From Acidisarcina sp. (GTDB lineage Bacteria > Acidobacteriota > Blastocatellia > Pyrinomonadales > Pyrinomonadaceae): DNA of 5,561 nt. The stretch spans positions 1-5,561 of the forward strand of contig JAJNPX010000026.1 in NCBI GenBank assembly GCA_021155145.1, written 5' to 3'. Of the stretch, positions 1 to 5,561 are shown piece after piece. Position 1 is the first letter of the stretch. Every line of letters begins with the position of its first letter. Below the pieces are notes generated by a model. The model had not been told where the DNA came from and ran no database searches. It was given only the letters and a program-made list of their open reading frames with translations. A program made the translations under genes and the position numbers.

Positions 1-17
1 GTTGAGCGGCGAACGTG

Positions 18-57
18 AAAATGCCCGCGGCGGTGTTCGCGTAACCGCACACGGGCA
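18..57 (-). terminator. Candidate rho-independent terminator after the M16 operon
   Basis: Downstream of the last stop codon (102-100) there is a nested stem-loop. The outer arms are TGCCCG (22-27) and CGGGCA (52-57); the inner arms are GCGGT (30-34) and ACCGC (44-48), around a 9-nt loop. On the minus strand the stem is followed at once by TTTT (21-18). The stem has a 2/3-nt internal loop and the T run is short, so this is a plausible but imperfect terminator. The rest of 1-99 shows no gene, but the window edge prevents judging what comes next. Confidence 0.4.
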
Positions 58-99
58 ATCCTTTGTTACATTACACACGGCACGGAACCGCGTGGCTAC

Positions 100-1515
100 T
101 TACTGCACTTCGTAGGGTTTTAGCTGGTCGTTTATCTTGGCGAGGTCGCCGACGACGACGATGGTCATACGGTCCTCGGTCAAGTACTTCTTCGCCATAG
201 CCTGAACGTCAGCGGCGGTAACGGCGAGGATATTCTTGACGTAATTGTCGATATAGCTCTTGTCGAGCCCGTTGTAGTTCATATTCTCGAGCTGGCCGAT
301 CACGCCGAAACGCGTCGAGTTTTGCAGGACGTAGAGTCCGGCCATATAGTTCTTTATGCCCTGCAGTTCAGCGTCGCTTATCGGCTCGGTCCGCATCCGG
401 TCGATCTCAAAGAGGATCTCCTTGATCGAGTTTCCGGTATGCTCGGTCGTGACGTCGGCCGCCTCGACCCAATAACCGGTCTTGTAGCGGTTCCAGACGA
501 AGCTGCCGGGCGAGTAGGTATAGCCCTTATTCTCGCGGATGTTCGAGGTGATCCGCGAGCCGAAACTTCCGCCGAGCATCGAATCCATCACGACGAACTT
601 CACAAAGTCGGGGTCGGTCGGCGCCGGTGCGGGCATACCGAGATAGATCGTGGATTGCGGTGCGTCGGCACGGTTGATCGTGGTCAGTGACCGTTTGCCC
701 GCGATCGTCGGCACGTTGCGGGTGGCGGGCTTGCCCTTGGCGTAGCCGGCAAATGCCTTGGTTATGGCGGCCTTTACAGCCGCGGCGTCAAACTTGCCGA
801 CGACATAGAGCCGCGTCCTTTCAGCGCCGTAGTTGGCGGCGTAAAACCGCTTGACGTCATCGAGCGTGTAGCCGCTCACCTCTTCGTCACGCGGGTTTAT
901 CTGCTCATACGGGTGGCCGGAAAAGATGACCTCGCGAAACTTTTCCCACGCCTGGTTGCCCGCCTGTGTGCGGGCGACCGCGAGTTGGCGCAGTTTATTT
1001 GCCTTCAGGCGGTCGAGATCTTCCTGTCGAAAATTCGGGTTAAGAATGACATCGGCGAGCAGTTCAAGAAACTGCACGTCAAACTCGGTCAGAACTTCGC
1101 CGCTGATGTTCGTGCTGTCGGTGCCGACGTTCACATTCAGGCTGCCGCCCATCCGGGCCGCGTCGAGCGCGATCTGCTCGGCCGAGCGGGTCTTCGTTCC
1201 CTCTTTGAGCATCAGGCCGGTCATTTCGGACACCGCCTTTTTCCCTTTGGCGTCGTCCTTTGTCCCGGCGTAGATCACGGTCTGAAAGGCCACCTTTGGC
1301 ACCGAGCCGTACTGTACGAGCGTGACCTTCATCCCATTGGGAAGCGTGAGGTCGTCGGTCTGCGGAAAGACGAAGGGCTTGGGCTGGCCGCCGGCGGGCG
1401 GCGTTTCCTTGGGCGTTTGAGCGGAAACGGCAACAGATGCGATCGAGAGAATAGCTGCAGCGACGGCAAGACGCACGAGTAGAAAACTATTCATTATTCG
1501 TTGTTCGTTATTCAC
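100..1515 (-). CDS. M16-family peptidase-like protein, non-catalytic partner subunit (zinc site lost)
   Basis: This 471-residue M16-fold protein lacks a zinc site. The segment matching HxxEH reads EMTGL (residues 97-101, before MLKEGTKTRS), and the third-ligand position reads Lys (about K174 in KANKLRQ). It keeps the Arg/Tyr pair typical of M16B partner subunits, R327 and Y334 in RENKGYTYS, after the usual glycine-rich MLGGSFGSR. The domains are about 58-200 and 215-400. A signal peptide with core at about 11-30 and probable cleavage after A32 (VSA before Gln33) sends it to the periplasm, and a Pro-rich linker (34-53) follows. The GTG at 1515 is chosen for its strong Shine-Dalgarno; an ATG eight codons in (1494) would give a shorter and more typical signal peptide. 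The start overlaps the upstream stop as TAGTG. By analogy with mitochondrial processing peptidase and two-gene bacterial M16B proteases, it should pair 1:1 with the upstream protein, bind substrate and complete the chamber. A peptidase-independent role cannot be excluded. Confidence 0.93.
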   Translation of the reverse strand: MNNEQRIMNSFLLVRLAVAAAILSIASVAVSAQTPKETPPAGGQPKPFVFPQTDDLTLPNGMKVTLVQYGSVPKVAFQTVIYAGTKDDAKGKKAVSEMTGLMLKEGTKTRSAEQIALDAARMGGSLNVNVGTDSTNISGEVLTEFDVQFLELLADVILNPNFRQEDLDRLKANKLRQLAVARTQAGNQAWEKFREVIFSGHPYEQINPRDEEVSGYTLDDVKRFYAANYGAERTRLYVVGKFDAAAVKAAITKAFAGYAKGKPATRNVPTIAGKRSLTTINRADAPQSTIYLGMPAPAPTDPDFVKFVVMDSMLGGSFGSRITSNIRENKGYTYSPGSFVWNRYKTGYWVEAADVTTEHTGNSIKEILFEIDRMRTEPISDAELQGIKNYMAGLYVLQNSTRFGVIGQLENMNYNGLDKSYIDNYVKNILAVTAADVQAMAKKYLTEDRMTIVVVGDLAKINDQLKPYEVQ

Positions 1516-1516
1516 T
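1489..1516 (-). repeat. Four imperfect 7-bp tandem repeats at a gene start
   Basis: Plus-strand units are ATTCATT (1489-1495), ATTCGTT (1496-1502), GTTCGTT (1503-1509) and ATTCACT (1510-1516). On the minus strand they read AGTGAAT, AACGAAC, AACGAAT, AATGAAT. They span the GTG start (1515) and the in-frame ATG (1494), which are 21 bp apart, exactly three repeat units. The repeat is AT-rich in a GC-rich setting and encodes the first ten residues, MNNEQRIMNS. Confidence 0.7.
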
Positions 1517-2915
1517 ACTGCTGACCTCCTACGGCTGCGGCGGGTTTTTCAACCTCGATGATGACGACGGTGCGGTTCGTCTTGCGGAGATACTCCTTCG
1601 CGGTCGCCTGGATCAATGCCGGCGTCACCTTTCTAAAATTTGCCTCGATCTGGTTTATGTTCTCCGGTTTGTCGTCAAAAAGGGCAAAACAGGCGAGCAG
1701 GTCTGCCCGCCCGACACCGCCGAACTGGGTCATCGTGTCGTACAGCCCGGAGCGGAGCTTAACGATCGAGCGGTCGATGGTCGCCTGATCGACCGGCTTG
1801 TTCTGAAGCTGTTCGACGACGCTGTCGACCGATGCCATTATCTCTTTCGGCGTGAATTTCTCGTCGTGGATCAGATCGGCCGAAAATAGCATCGGGCCGT
1901 TGTAGTTGAACATACTGCCGAGGTAGGCGTTGATGCCGCCGGTCACGCCGCTCGAGTATCCGCGTTTCTTTACAAGCTCCTGATGGAGAAGGCTGTCCTC
2001 GCCCTGGAGCATGATCTGGTCGATCAGGCCCATCGCAAAATACTCGGGCGTGCCGCGTTTCGGCATCTGCCATCCGAACCCGACCGCGGGCTTCTTTGCA
2101 AGCTTGTCCGTGCGGGTGACGGTCTTTTCGGCGGTCTGCCGCGGCTCCGTAAGATCGGGGATGGCATCGGGCGTCTGGCTCGGGATATCGGCAAAGTATT
2201 TTTGCACCCAGGCCTTTGCCTGCGGCTCTTCGAAATCGCCGGTCACGACGATGGCGGCATTCCTGGGCGAGTAATACTTGTCGAAGAATGCCTTTGCATC
2301 TTCGAGGGTCGCGGCCTCGATATCTTTCAGGTCACCGTAAAAATTGTGTGAGTTGTACCAATTCGTGAACGCCGCCATTGGCAGGTCGATCCAGGGAAAC
2401 GAGCCGTATGGCTGATTGAGAACATTCACCTTCACCTCGTTCCCGACGACGCCCTGTTGATTCGTCAGATTCTCTTTTGTGATGTCGAGGCCGCGCATAC
2501 GGTCGGCCTCCGCCCAGAGCAGCGTCTCAAGTTTGTGCGACGGGACGACGGCGAAATAGTTTGTGAAATCGAAACGGGTGGAGCCATTCAGCACCCCGCC
2601 GTTAGTTTCGACGAGCCTTATGTATTCGAGCTTGCCGAGATTCTTGGATCCCTGAAACATCAGGTGCTCAAAGAGATGCGCGAAACCGGTCCGGTCGCGA
2701 GGTTCGATGCGAAAGCCGATATTGTAATAGACGGCCACGGCGGTGAGCGGTGCGCTCTTTTCGGGCGAAAGCACGACCTTCAGGCCATTGGGCAGCTTGT
2801 AATATGTCACGGGTACGTTGATACCCGTCGCCGCCTTCCCTTGTGCAAAGGCGCCGGCCGTCAGGATGGCCACAACAGCCGAAAGGTAAACGAACTTTTC
2901 AAACAATTGCTTCAT
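1515..2915 (-). CDS. M16-family zinc metallopeptidase, catalytic subunit (HxxEH present)
   Basis: This 466-residue secreted protein belongs to the pitrilysin/M16 (M16B-like) family, which cuts peptides inside a closed clamshell chamber. A Sec signal peptide spans residues 1-24 (hydrophobic core, then AFA before Gln25), so it should act in the periplasm. The N-terminal peptidase domain is about 43-185 and the C-terminal M16 domain about 200-395. The inverted zinc motif HLFEH is at residues 80-84 (zinc ligands H80 and H84, catalytic base E83). The third ligand is most likely E160 in GNEVKVN, 75 residues after H84 and within the family's usual spacing. In the C-terminal half the place where M16B partners carry Arg...Tyr (LREKxGLxY) reads LVKKRGYSS, with V315 and S322 instead. 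The active site is therefore probably completed by another subunit, and the next gene fits that role. Length is normal for M16B. The ATG is preceded by GAGGAG. The TAG stop overlaps the next gene's start by one base. Confidence 0.95.
   Translation of the reverse strand: MKQLFEKFVYLSAVVAILTAGAFAQGKAATGINVPVTYYKLPNGLKVVLSPEKSAPLTAVAVYYNIGFRIEPRDRTGFAHLFEHLMFQGSKNLGKLEYIRLVETNGGVLNGSTRFDFTNYFAVVPSHKLETLLWAEADRMRGLDITKENLTNQQGVVGNEVKVNVLNQPYGSFPWIDLPMAAFTNWYNSHNFYGDLKDIEAATLEDAKAFFDKYYSPRNAAIVVTGDFEEPQAKAWVQKYFADIPSQTPDAIPDLTEPRQTAEKTVTRTDKLAKKPAVGFGWQMPKRGTPEYFAMGLIDQIMLQGEDSLLHQELVKKRGYSSGVTGGINAYLGSMFNYNGPMLFSADLIHDEKFTPKEIMASVDSVVEQLQNKPVDQATIDRSIVKLRSGLYDTMTQFGGVGRADLLACFALFDDKPENINQIEANFRKVTPALIQATAKEYLRKTNRTVVIIEVEKPAAAVGGQQ
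1524..1530 (-). promoter_or_regulatory. Ribosome binding site deciding the GTG start of the second M16 gene
   Basis: On the minus strand AGGAGGT, a full Shine-Dalgarno match, lies inside the last Val-Gly-Gly codons of the upstream M16 gene, 8 nt before the GTG at 1515. The alternative ATG at 1494 has no purine-rich Shine-Dalgarno at a normal distance (its upstream sequence is ACGAACAACGAATA). The site therefore favours the GTG start and translational coupling of the two M16 genes. Confidence 0.75.
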
Positions 2916-3028
2916 ATTCTCCTCGCGATGGAAGTTTTACCTCGAATTTAGGTTATTCGCGATCGGGAGGCGAAAGTTTCAATTTTGTTATGAAACGGGT
3001 GGAAAAAGGGATGATCCGGGTGGGCGGT
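2916..3028 (-). promoter_or_regulatory. Intergenic region with candidate promoter for the M16 operon
   Basis: This 113-bp gap between the TolC-family gene and the M16 pair is the only sizeable gap between genes in the window and is more AT-rich than the flanking genes. On the minus strand a TTGAAA (2982-2977) could act as a -35 element. AATAAC (2957-2952) gives 4 of 6 matches to a -10 element, but with a long 19-nt spacer. A perfect 6-bp dyad, GTTTCA-N9-TGAAAC (2976-2996), overlaps the -35 candidate. A smaller dyad, CGAAT-N7-ATTCG (2943-2959), overlaps the -10 candidate. GAGGAG at 2924-2919 is the likely ribosome binding site for the downstream gene, 3 nt from its ATG, which is close. I see no convincing terminator for the upstream gene here, so read-through from the efflux operon is possible. 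Consensus promoters are poorly predictive in many phyla, hence the low confidence. Confidence 0.3.
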
Positions 3029-4789
3029 CTACTTCCGGGGCACGGCCGAACGCATAGCTGAACCCTTTACAGACGGCGACGTCGTGAGGCCGCCGCCGGA
3101 TGAGACCGTGACATTGTTTGCCTCAAGCGTCGAGCCGATGGCGCGTTGAAATTCGGATATCGCACGGTTCAGATCGGTCTGGGCCTGGAGTTCGCGGCCC
3201 CGCGCGACCACAAGTTCGGTCTGACGCTGCTGAACTACGAAAAAGGTAGTGATACCGGCCTGAAATTGCCGCTGCTCGCTCTGGTAAACCTGCTCGGCCG
3301 AATCTCGCGTGGCGACGGCCGAAGCCAGCCGTGCCTCGGCAGAGCGAAGGGCCTGAAGAGCGTTGCGTACCTCGGCCTCGATCACCTGTTCGGCCTGAGC
3401 GCGCAGATTTGCGATGCGGTTCTTTTCGACCAGCGTTCGGCCCAAGTTGGCCTTGGCGACCGTGTTGCCCCACGGCAGACCGATGGTCACCCCTACGCGA
3501 TATGATGGATAATCGCGCGCGATCAGGTTGCCCAACGAAGTGCCGTATCCGCCGACCAGGTTGGGCGGCACGCGGCTCTCGCCGGTGGTCGGATTGATAG
3601 CGGCCGCGGTCTGGCTTCCCGCCAGGCCCTGAGCCGTGTAGCTCGCAAATAGGTCGATCTGCGGCTTGGTCTGGTTGCGGTAGTAGCGCTCGTCGATGGC
3701 GTTCATCTCCTCGCTCGCGTTGAACTGGACGATCTCCGGCCTTCCCTTCAATGCTTCGGCGACCGCGACATCGAGCCCGATCCTGGGCGGGTCAAGATCG
3801 ACCGGAGAGACCGGTGTGATCGGGCGTGACCATTCACCCGCGGTACGGTCGGCAAGCATCAGGGTCTTTAACGTATTCTCGGCGCGGGTCACATCTTCCT
3901 GAGCGGTAAATACGTTCTGTTCGAAGAGAGTGATCTGGGCGTTGGCCGCGACGAGATCGATGGGCGGAAGCACGCCTTTTTCCACGAGCCGCTGATTGCT
4001 CTCGAGCTGCGTCCGCGCCTGCCTCACGGCGTCGATCTGCACTTGCAGATTCCGAAGCGAGAAGGCGAGATTCCAGTACGCCTGCTCGACCGCCGCGATC
4101 ACTTCGATGGCACGCTGGCGAAACTGAGAATCGCTCAGGCTAAGGTTCTTTTTAGCGATCTCGATGAGCCGCCGGTTATTGTCGAACCGCCTGCCCCTGA
4201 GCAGCGGCTGAGTGTAGGTAAAGGTCAGAAGCGATGGAAACTGCGGATTCAATGTGGCGTTCGTGTTGCTTGTCGTGACCCGCGACGAGTCGAACCGGGC
4301 GGCGTAGCTGCCTCCCTGAAACGGAGAGAATCCGCTCAATCCGGTCGATCCGAAATAGCGCGTCTGGGTGACGGAGCCGTTCACCGCACCGCCGATGACC
4401 GAGGCGGTAGGCGTCGAGGTACTGTCGTAGTAGCTCTGCCCCTCGATCAACGGATCGTAGATGCCGCGCGCGCCGCGAAGATTGAATTCGGCTATCTGCA
4501 CGTTGTTTCGCGAGGCGTCGATGTCGTTATTGTTGCGGAGCGCCATCACGACAGCCTCTTCGAGCGAGAGTGAAAGCTGATCGGCATTGCTCACCCCGAC
4601 CCGCTCCAGCGAAGGAAGCGGACGGACGGGACCGCGAAAATCGGGTGCCACGGGCGGCGGATCATCCGGCAAGGAGGCCGGCGGGATCACGATAGCCGGG
4701 GTCGGCGACGGCGTGGGATCGGCGTCCTGGGCGCAAACGAAGAGCGGCAGGAAAATGGCACAAAAAAATGGAACAGCAATTCTCTTCAT
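3029..4789 (-). CDS. TolC-family outer membrane efflux protein
   Basis: This 586-residue protein is the outer-membrane exit duct of the tripartite pump whose permease lies just upstream. Residues 1-20 form a Sec signal peptide (MKR, hydrophobic core, then VCA before Gln21). Residues 25-60 are a Pro-rich linker. Two repeated outer-membrane-efflux domains follow, at about 73-310 and 335-555. Each has long amphipathic helices (for example AEFNLRGARGIYDP near 100-113 and EQVIEAEVRNALQALRSAEA near 467-486). Each also has a strand region with long loops (about 114-200, including FTYTQPLLRGR, and about 376-440). The C-terminal helix (about 508-552, FQAGITTFFVVQQRQTEL) is typical of the family, and a Ser/Gly/Thr-rich tail ends the protein. 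It is longer than E. coli TolC because of the linker, loops and tail. The ATG at 4789 is chosen because it directly begins a signal peptide and has a Shine-Dalgarno sequence; the longer open frame up to 4891 would overlap the permease. Cys19 raises a lipoprotein possibility, but Val at -1 argues against it. Confidence 0.95.
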   Translation of the reverse strand: MKRIAVPFFCAIFLPLFVCAQDADPTPSPTPAIVIPPASLPDDPPPVAPDFRGPVRPLPSLERVGVSNADQLSLSLEEAVVMALRNNNDIDASRNNVQIAEFNLRGARGIYDPLIEGQSYYDSTSTPTASVIGGAVNGSVTQTRYFGSTGLSGFSPFQGGSYAARFDSSRVTTSNTNATLNPQFPSLLTFTYTQPLLRGRRFDNNRRLIEIAKKNLSLSDSQFRQRAIEVIAAVEQAYWNLAFSLRNLQVQIDAVRQARTQLESNQRLVEKGVLPPIDLVAANAQITLFEQNVFTAQEDVTRAENTLKTLMLADRTAGEWSRPITPVSPVDLDPPRIGLDVAVAEALKGRPEIVQFNASEEMNAIDERYYRNQTKPQIDLFASYTAQGLAGSQTAAAINPTTGESRVPPNLVGGYGTSLGNLIARDYPSYRVGVTIGLPWGNTVAKANLGRTLVEKNRIANLRAQAEQVIEAEVRNALQALRSAEARLASAVATRDSAEQVYQSEQRQFQAGITTFFVVQQRQTELVVARGRELQAQTDLNRAISEFQRAIGSTLEANNVTVSSGGGLTTSPSVKGSAMRSAVPRK

Positions 4790-4800
4790 CGGATCAAACA

Positions 4801-4807
4801 CCTTCCC
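4801..4807 (-). promoter_or_regulatory. Ribosome binding site of the TolC-family gene
   Basis: On the minus strand GGGAAGG lies 11 nt before the ATG at 4789, in the 19-bp gap after the permease stop codon (TAA, 4811-4809). It supports the start at 4789 over the upstream ATG at 4891, which would put 83 bp inside the permease gene. The spacing is slightly long but usable. Confidence 0.6.
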
Positions 4808-4808
4808 G

Positions 4809-5561
4809 TTAGACGTTACCGGACCCGCGGCCTTTGGACCGGAAGATCCCGGTGATGCCATCCCTGATCGGGCGAACGACTGACGCGGCACGGGCCGAGA
4901 GAGTGCGCATCATCGTGGATTCGGCCGCATCGTCAAATAGCGAATAGAACACGGGGACAGCAAGGAGCGTCAACAGAAGGCAGAGCGATTGCCCGCCGAC
5001 CACGAGCACGCCGATCGAGCGATTCGTTGCGGCGCCGGCGCCAGTGCCAAGCGTGAGCGGGATCATTCCGGCCACGAGGGCGAGCGTGGTCATAAGGATC
5101 GGCCGCAGACGGTCGCGGTTTGCCTGAATGATCGCATCGTACCGGCTCATACCACGAGCTCGGAGGGTGTTGGTATGGTCGATCTGCAGGATCGCATTTT
5201 TCTTGACGATGCCGAACAGAAGCAGTATCCCGAGGGCCGAGAATATATTCAGCGTCTGCCCGGCAAGTGCGGTCGACAAAAGGGCGAACGGTATCGAAAG
5301 CGGCAGCGAGAGCAGGATCGTCACCGGGTGGATGAACGATTCGAACTGGGCCGCGAGGATCAGATACATAAAGACGAAAGACAGCAGGAACGCATAAAGG
5401 AAAGACTCGTAGGCCTTTTGCAATTCCTTCGATTGCCCGGTCACGCCGGTCACGTACTCGGGCGGCATCTGCAGTTCGGCGGCCCACCTCTGCAGCTTTG
5501 CGACGGCGTCGGACTCGGATGCGTTCGGCGGGAGTCCGGCAGAGACCGTGACCTGGCGAAG
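4809..5561 (-). CDS. RND efflux transporter permease, C-terminal part (HAE1/AcrB type; 5' end outside window)
   Basis: This is the last 250 codons of an inner-membrane proton/substrate antiporter of the resistance-nodulation-division superfamily; the reading frame stays open to the right edge of the window. In fragment numbering, residues 1-35 are the end of the second periplasmic domain. Five hydrophobic segments follow, matching AcrB TM8-TM12: about 53-72, 79-99, 104-122, 154-172 and 182-208. Family hallmarks are visible: GQSKEL before TM8, YLILAAQFESF, GIVKKNAILQIDHTN in TM10, and RLRPILMTTLALVAGMIPL in TM11. By alignment, K121 matches the AcrB proton-relay Lys940, and R151 and T158 match Arg971 and Thr978, so the relay in this half looks intact. 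About 40 residues follow TM12, ending in a basic Gly-rich tail somewhat longer than that of AcrB. The gene sits 19 bp upstream of a TolC-family gene, as expected for a tripartite pump. The substrate cannot be told from this half; HAE1 (amphiphile/drug) is favoured over a metal-type pump because of the TM10 motif. Confidence 0.96.
   Translation of the reverse strand, partial: LRQVTVSAGLPPNASESDAVAKLQRWAAELQMPPEYVTGVTGQSKELQKAYESFLYAFLLSFVFMYLILAAQFESFIHPVTILLSLPLSIPFALLSTALAGQTLNIFSALGILLLFGIVKKNAILQIDHTNTLRARGMSRYDAIIQANRDRLRPILMTTLALVAGMIPLTLGTGAGAATNRSIGVLVVGGQSLCLLLTLLAVPVFYSLFDDAAESTMMRTLSARAASVVRPIRDGITGIFRSKGRGSGNV

Noticed and set aside
81..94. Short dyad CACG-N6-CGTG just after the last stop codon
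   Set aside because: The arms are only 4 bp and no T run follows; it is no stronger than chance.
913..1482. Plus-strand open frame of 189 codons opposite the second M16 gene
   Set aside because: It is antisense to a well-supported gene, has no recognisable domain, and is a shadow expected from GC-biased codon use. The same applies to plus-strand frames at 322-690, 926-1273, 1558-1788, 1983-2351 and 2457-2951.
3001..3028. Possible terminator after the TolC-family gene (CTTTTT on the minus strand at about 3009-3004)
   Set aside because: The T run is preceded only by GGATCATCC, whose arms are separated by one base and cannot form a hairpin; no good stem was found.
3512..3523. 12-bp perfect palindrome ATCGCGCGCGAT
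   Set aside because: It lies inside the TolC-family coding sequence, and about one palindrome of this length is expected by chance in a window of this size.
4043..4573. Plus-strand open frame of 176 codons opposite the TolC-family gene
   Set aside because: It is antisense to a clear gene, Arg-rich and of low complexity, with no family signal; the plus-strand frames at 3146-3505, 3331-3597, 3696-3902 and 4587-4883 are the same kind of shadow.
4790..4891. Upstream extension of the TolC-family gene to the ATG at 4891
   Set aside because: It would overlap the permease coding sequence by 83 bp and put 34 residues without signal character ahead of a clean signal peptide; the ATG at 4789 has its own Shine-Dalgarno.
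4933..5487. Minus-strand open frame of 184 codons within the permease
   Set aside because: It is an out-of-frame shadow (Arg/Asp/Pro-rich) of the RND permease, whose own frame shows all the expected motifs. The minus-strand frames at 3123-3473 and 1759-2073 are likewise shadows of the TolC and M16 genes.

Overview
The window is a compact stretch of one bacterial chromosome in which every supported gene lies on the minus strand. Reading in the direction of transcription (right to left), it holds the 3' end of an RND-type efflux permease (cut by the right edge), a TolC-family outer-membrane efflux protein, and then two adjacent M16-family zinc peptidase-like proteins. All three complete genes begin with Sec signal peptides, so the window is devoted to envelope transport and periplasmic proteolysis in a Gram-negative (diderm) cell. 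The moderately high GC content, signal peptides ending in Ala-Gln, an M16 pair of this style and a TolC protein with a long Pro-rich N-terminal linker are what I would expect from Acidobacteriota (perhaps class Blastocatellia). That assignment is an inference from style, not a database match.

Layout: 5561-4809 holds the last 250 residues of the RND permease, with five transmembrane segments. Only 19 bp separate its stop from the TolC-family gene at 4789-3029, which has its own Shine-Dalgarno sequence, so the two are surely co-transcribed. The periplasmic adaptor (membrane fusion protein) expected for such a pump is not in the window and probably lies upstream of the permease, beyond the right edge. 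A 113-bp gap (3028-2916) follows; it carries an AT-rich dyad and a weak promoter-like sequence. The catalytic M16 peptidase (2915-1515) is followed with a one-base overlap (TAGTG) by its partner (1515-100). A stem-loop followed by a short T run, at 57-18, is a possible terminator.

How they work together: the RND permease and TolC-family channel should form a tripartite drug or metabolite exporter. The two M16 proteins look like the two halves of one obligate heterodimer. The first keeps the HxxEH zinc site but lacks the Arg/Tyr substrate-binding pair, and the second lacks every zinc ligand but keeps the Arg/Tyr pair. The tight translational coupling fits a 1:1 complex. The start region of the second M16 gene is built from four imperfect 7-bp tandem repeats that create two in-frame start codons exactly three repeats apart, the most unusual piece of local DNA structure here. 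I found no RNA genes, mobile elements or CRISPR arrays, and nothing that I would call a wholly new system.
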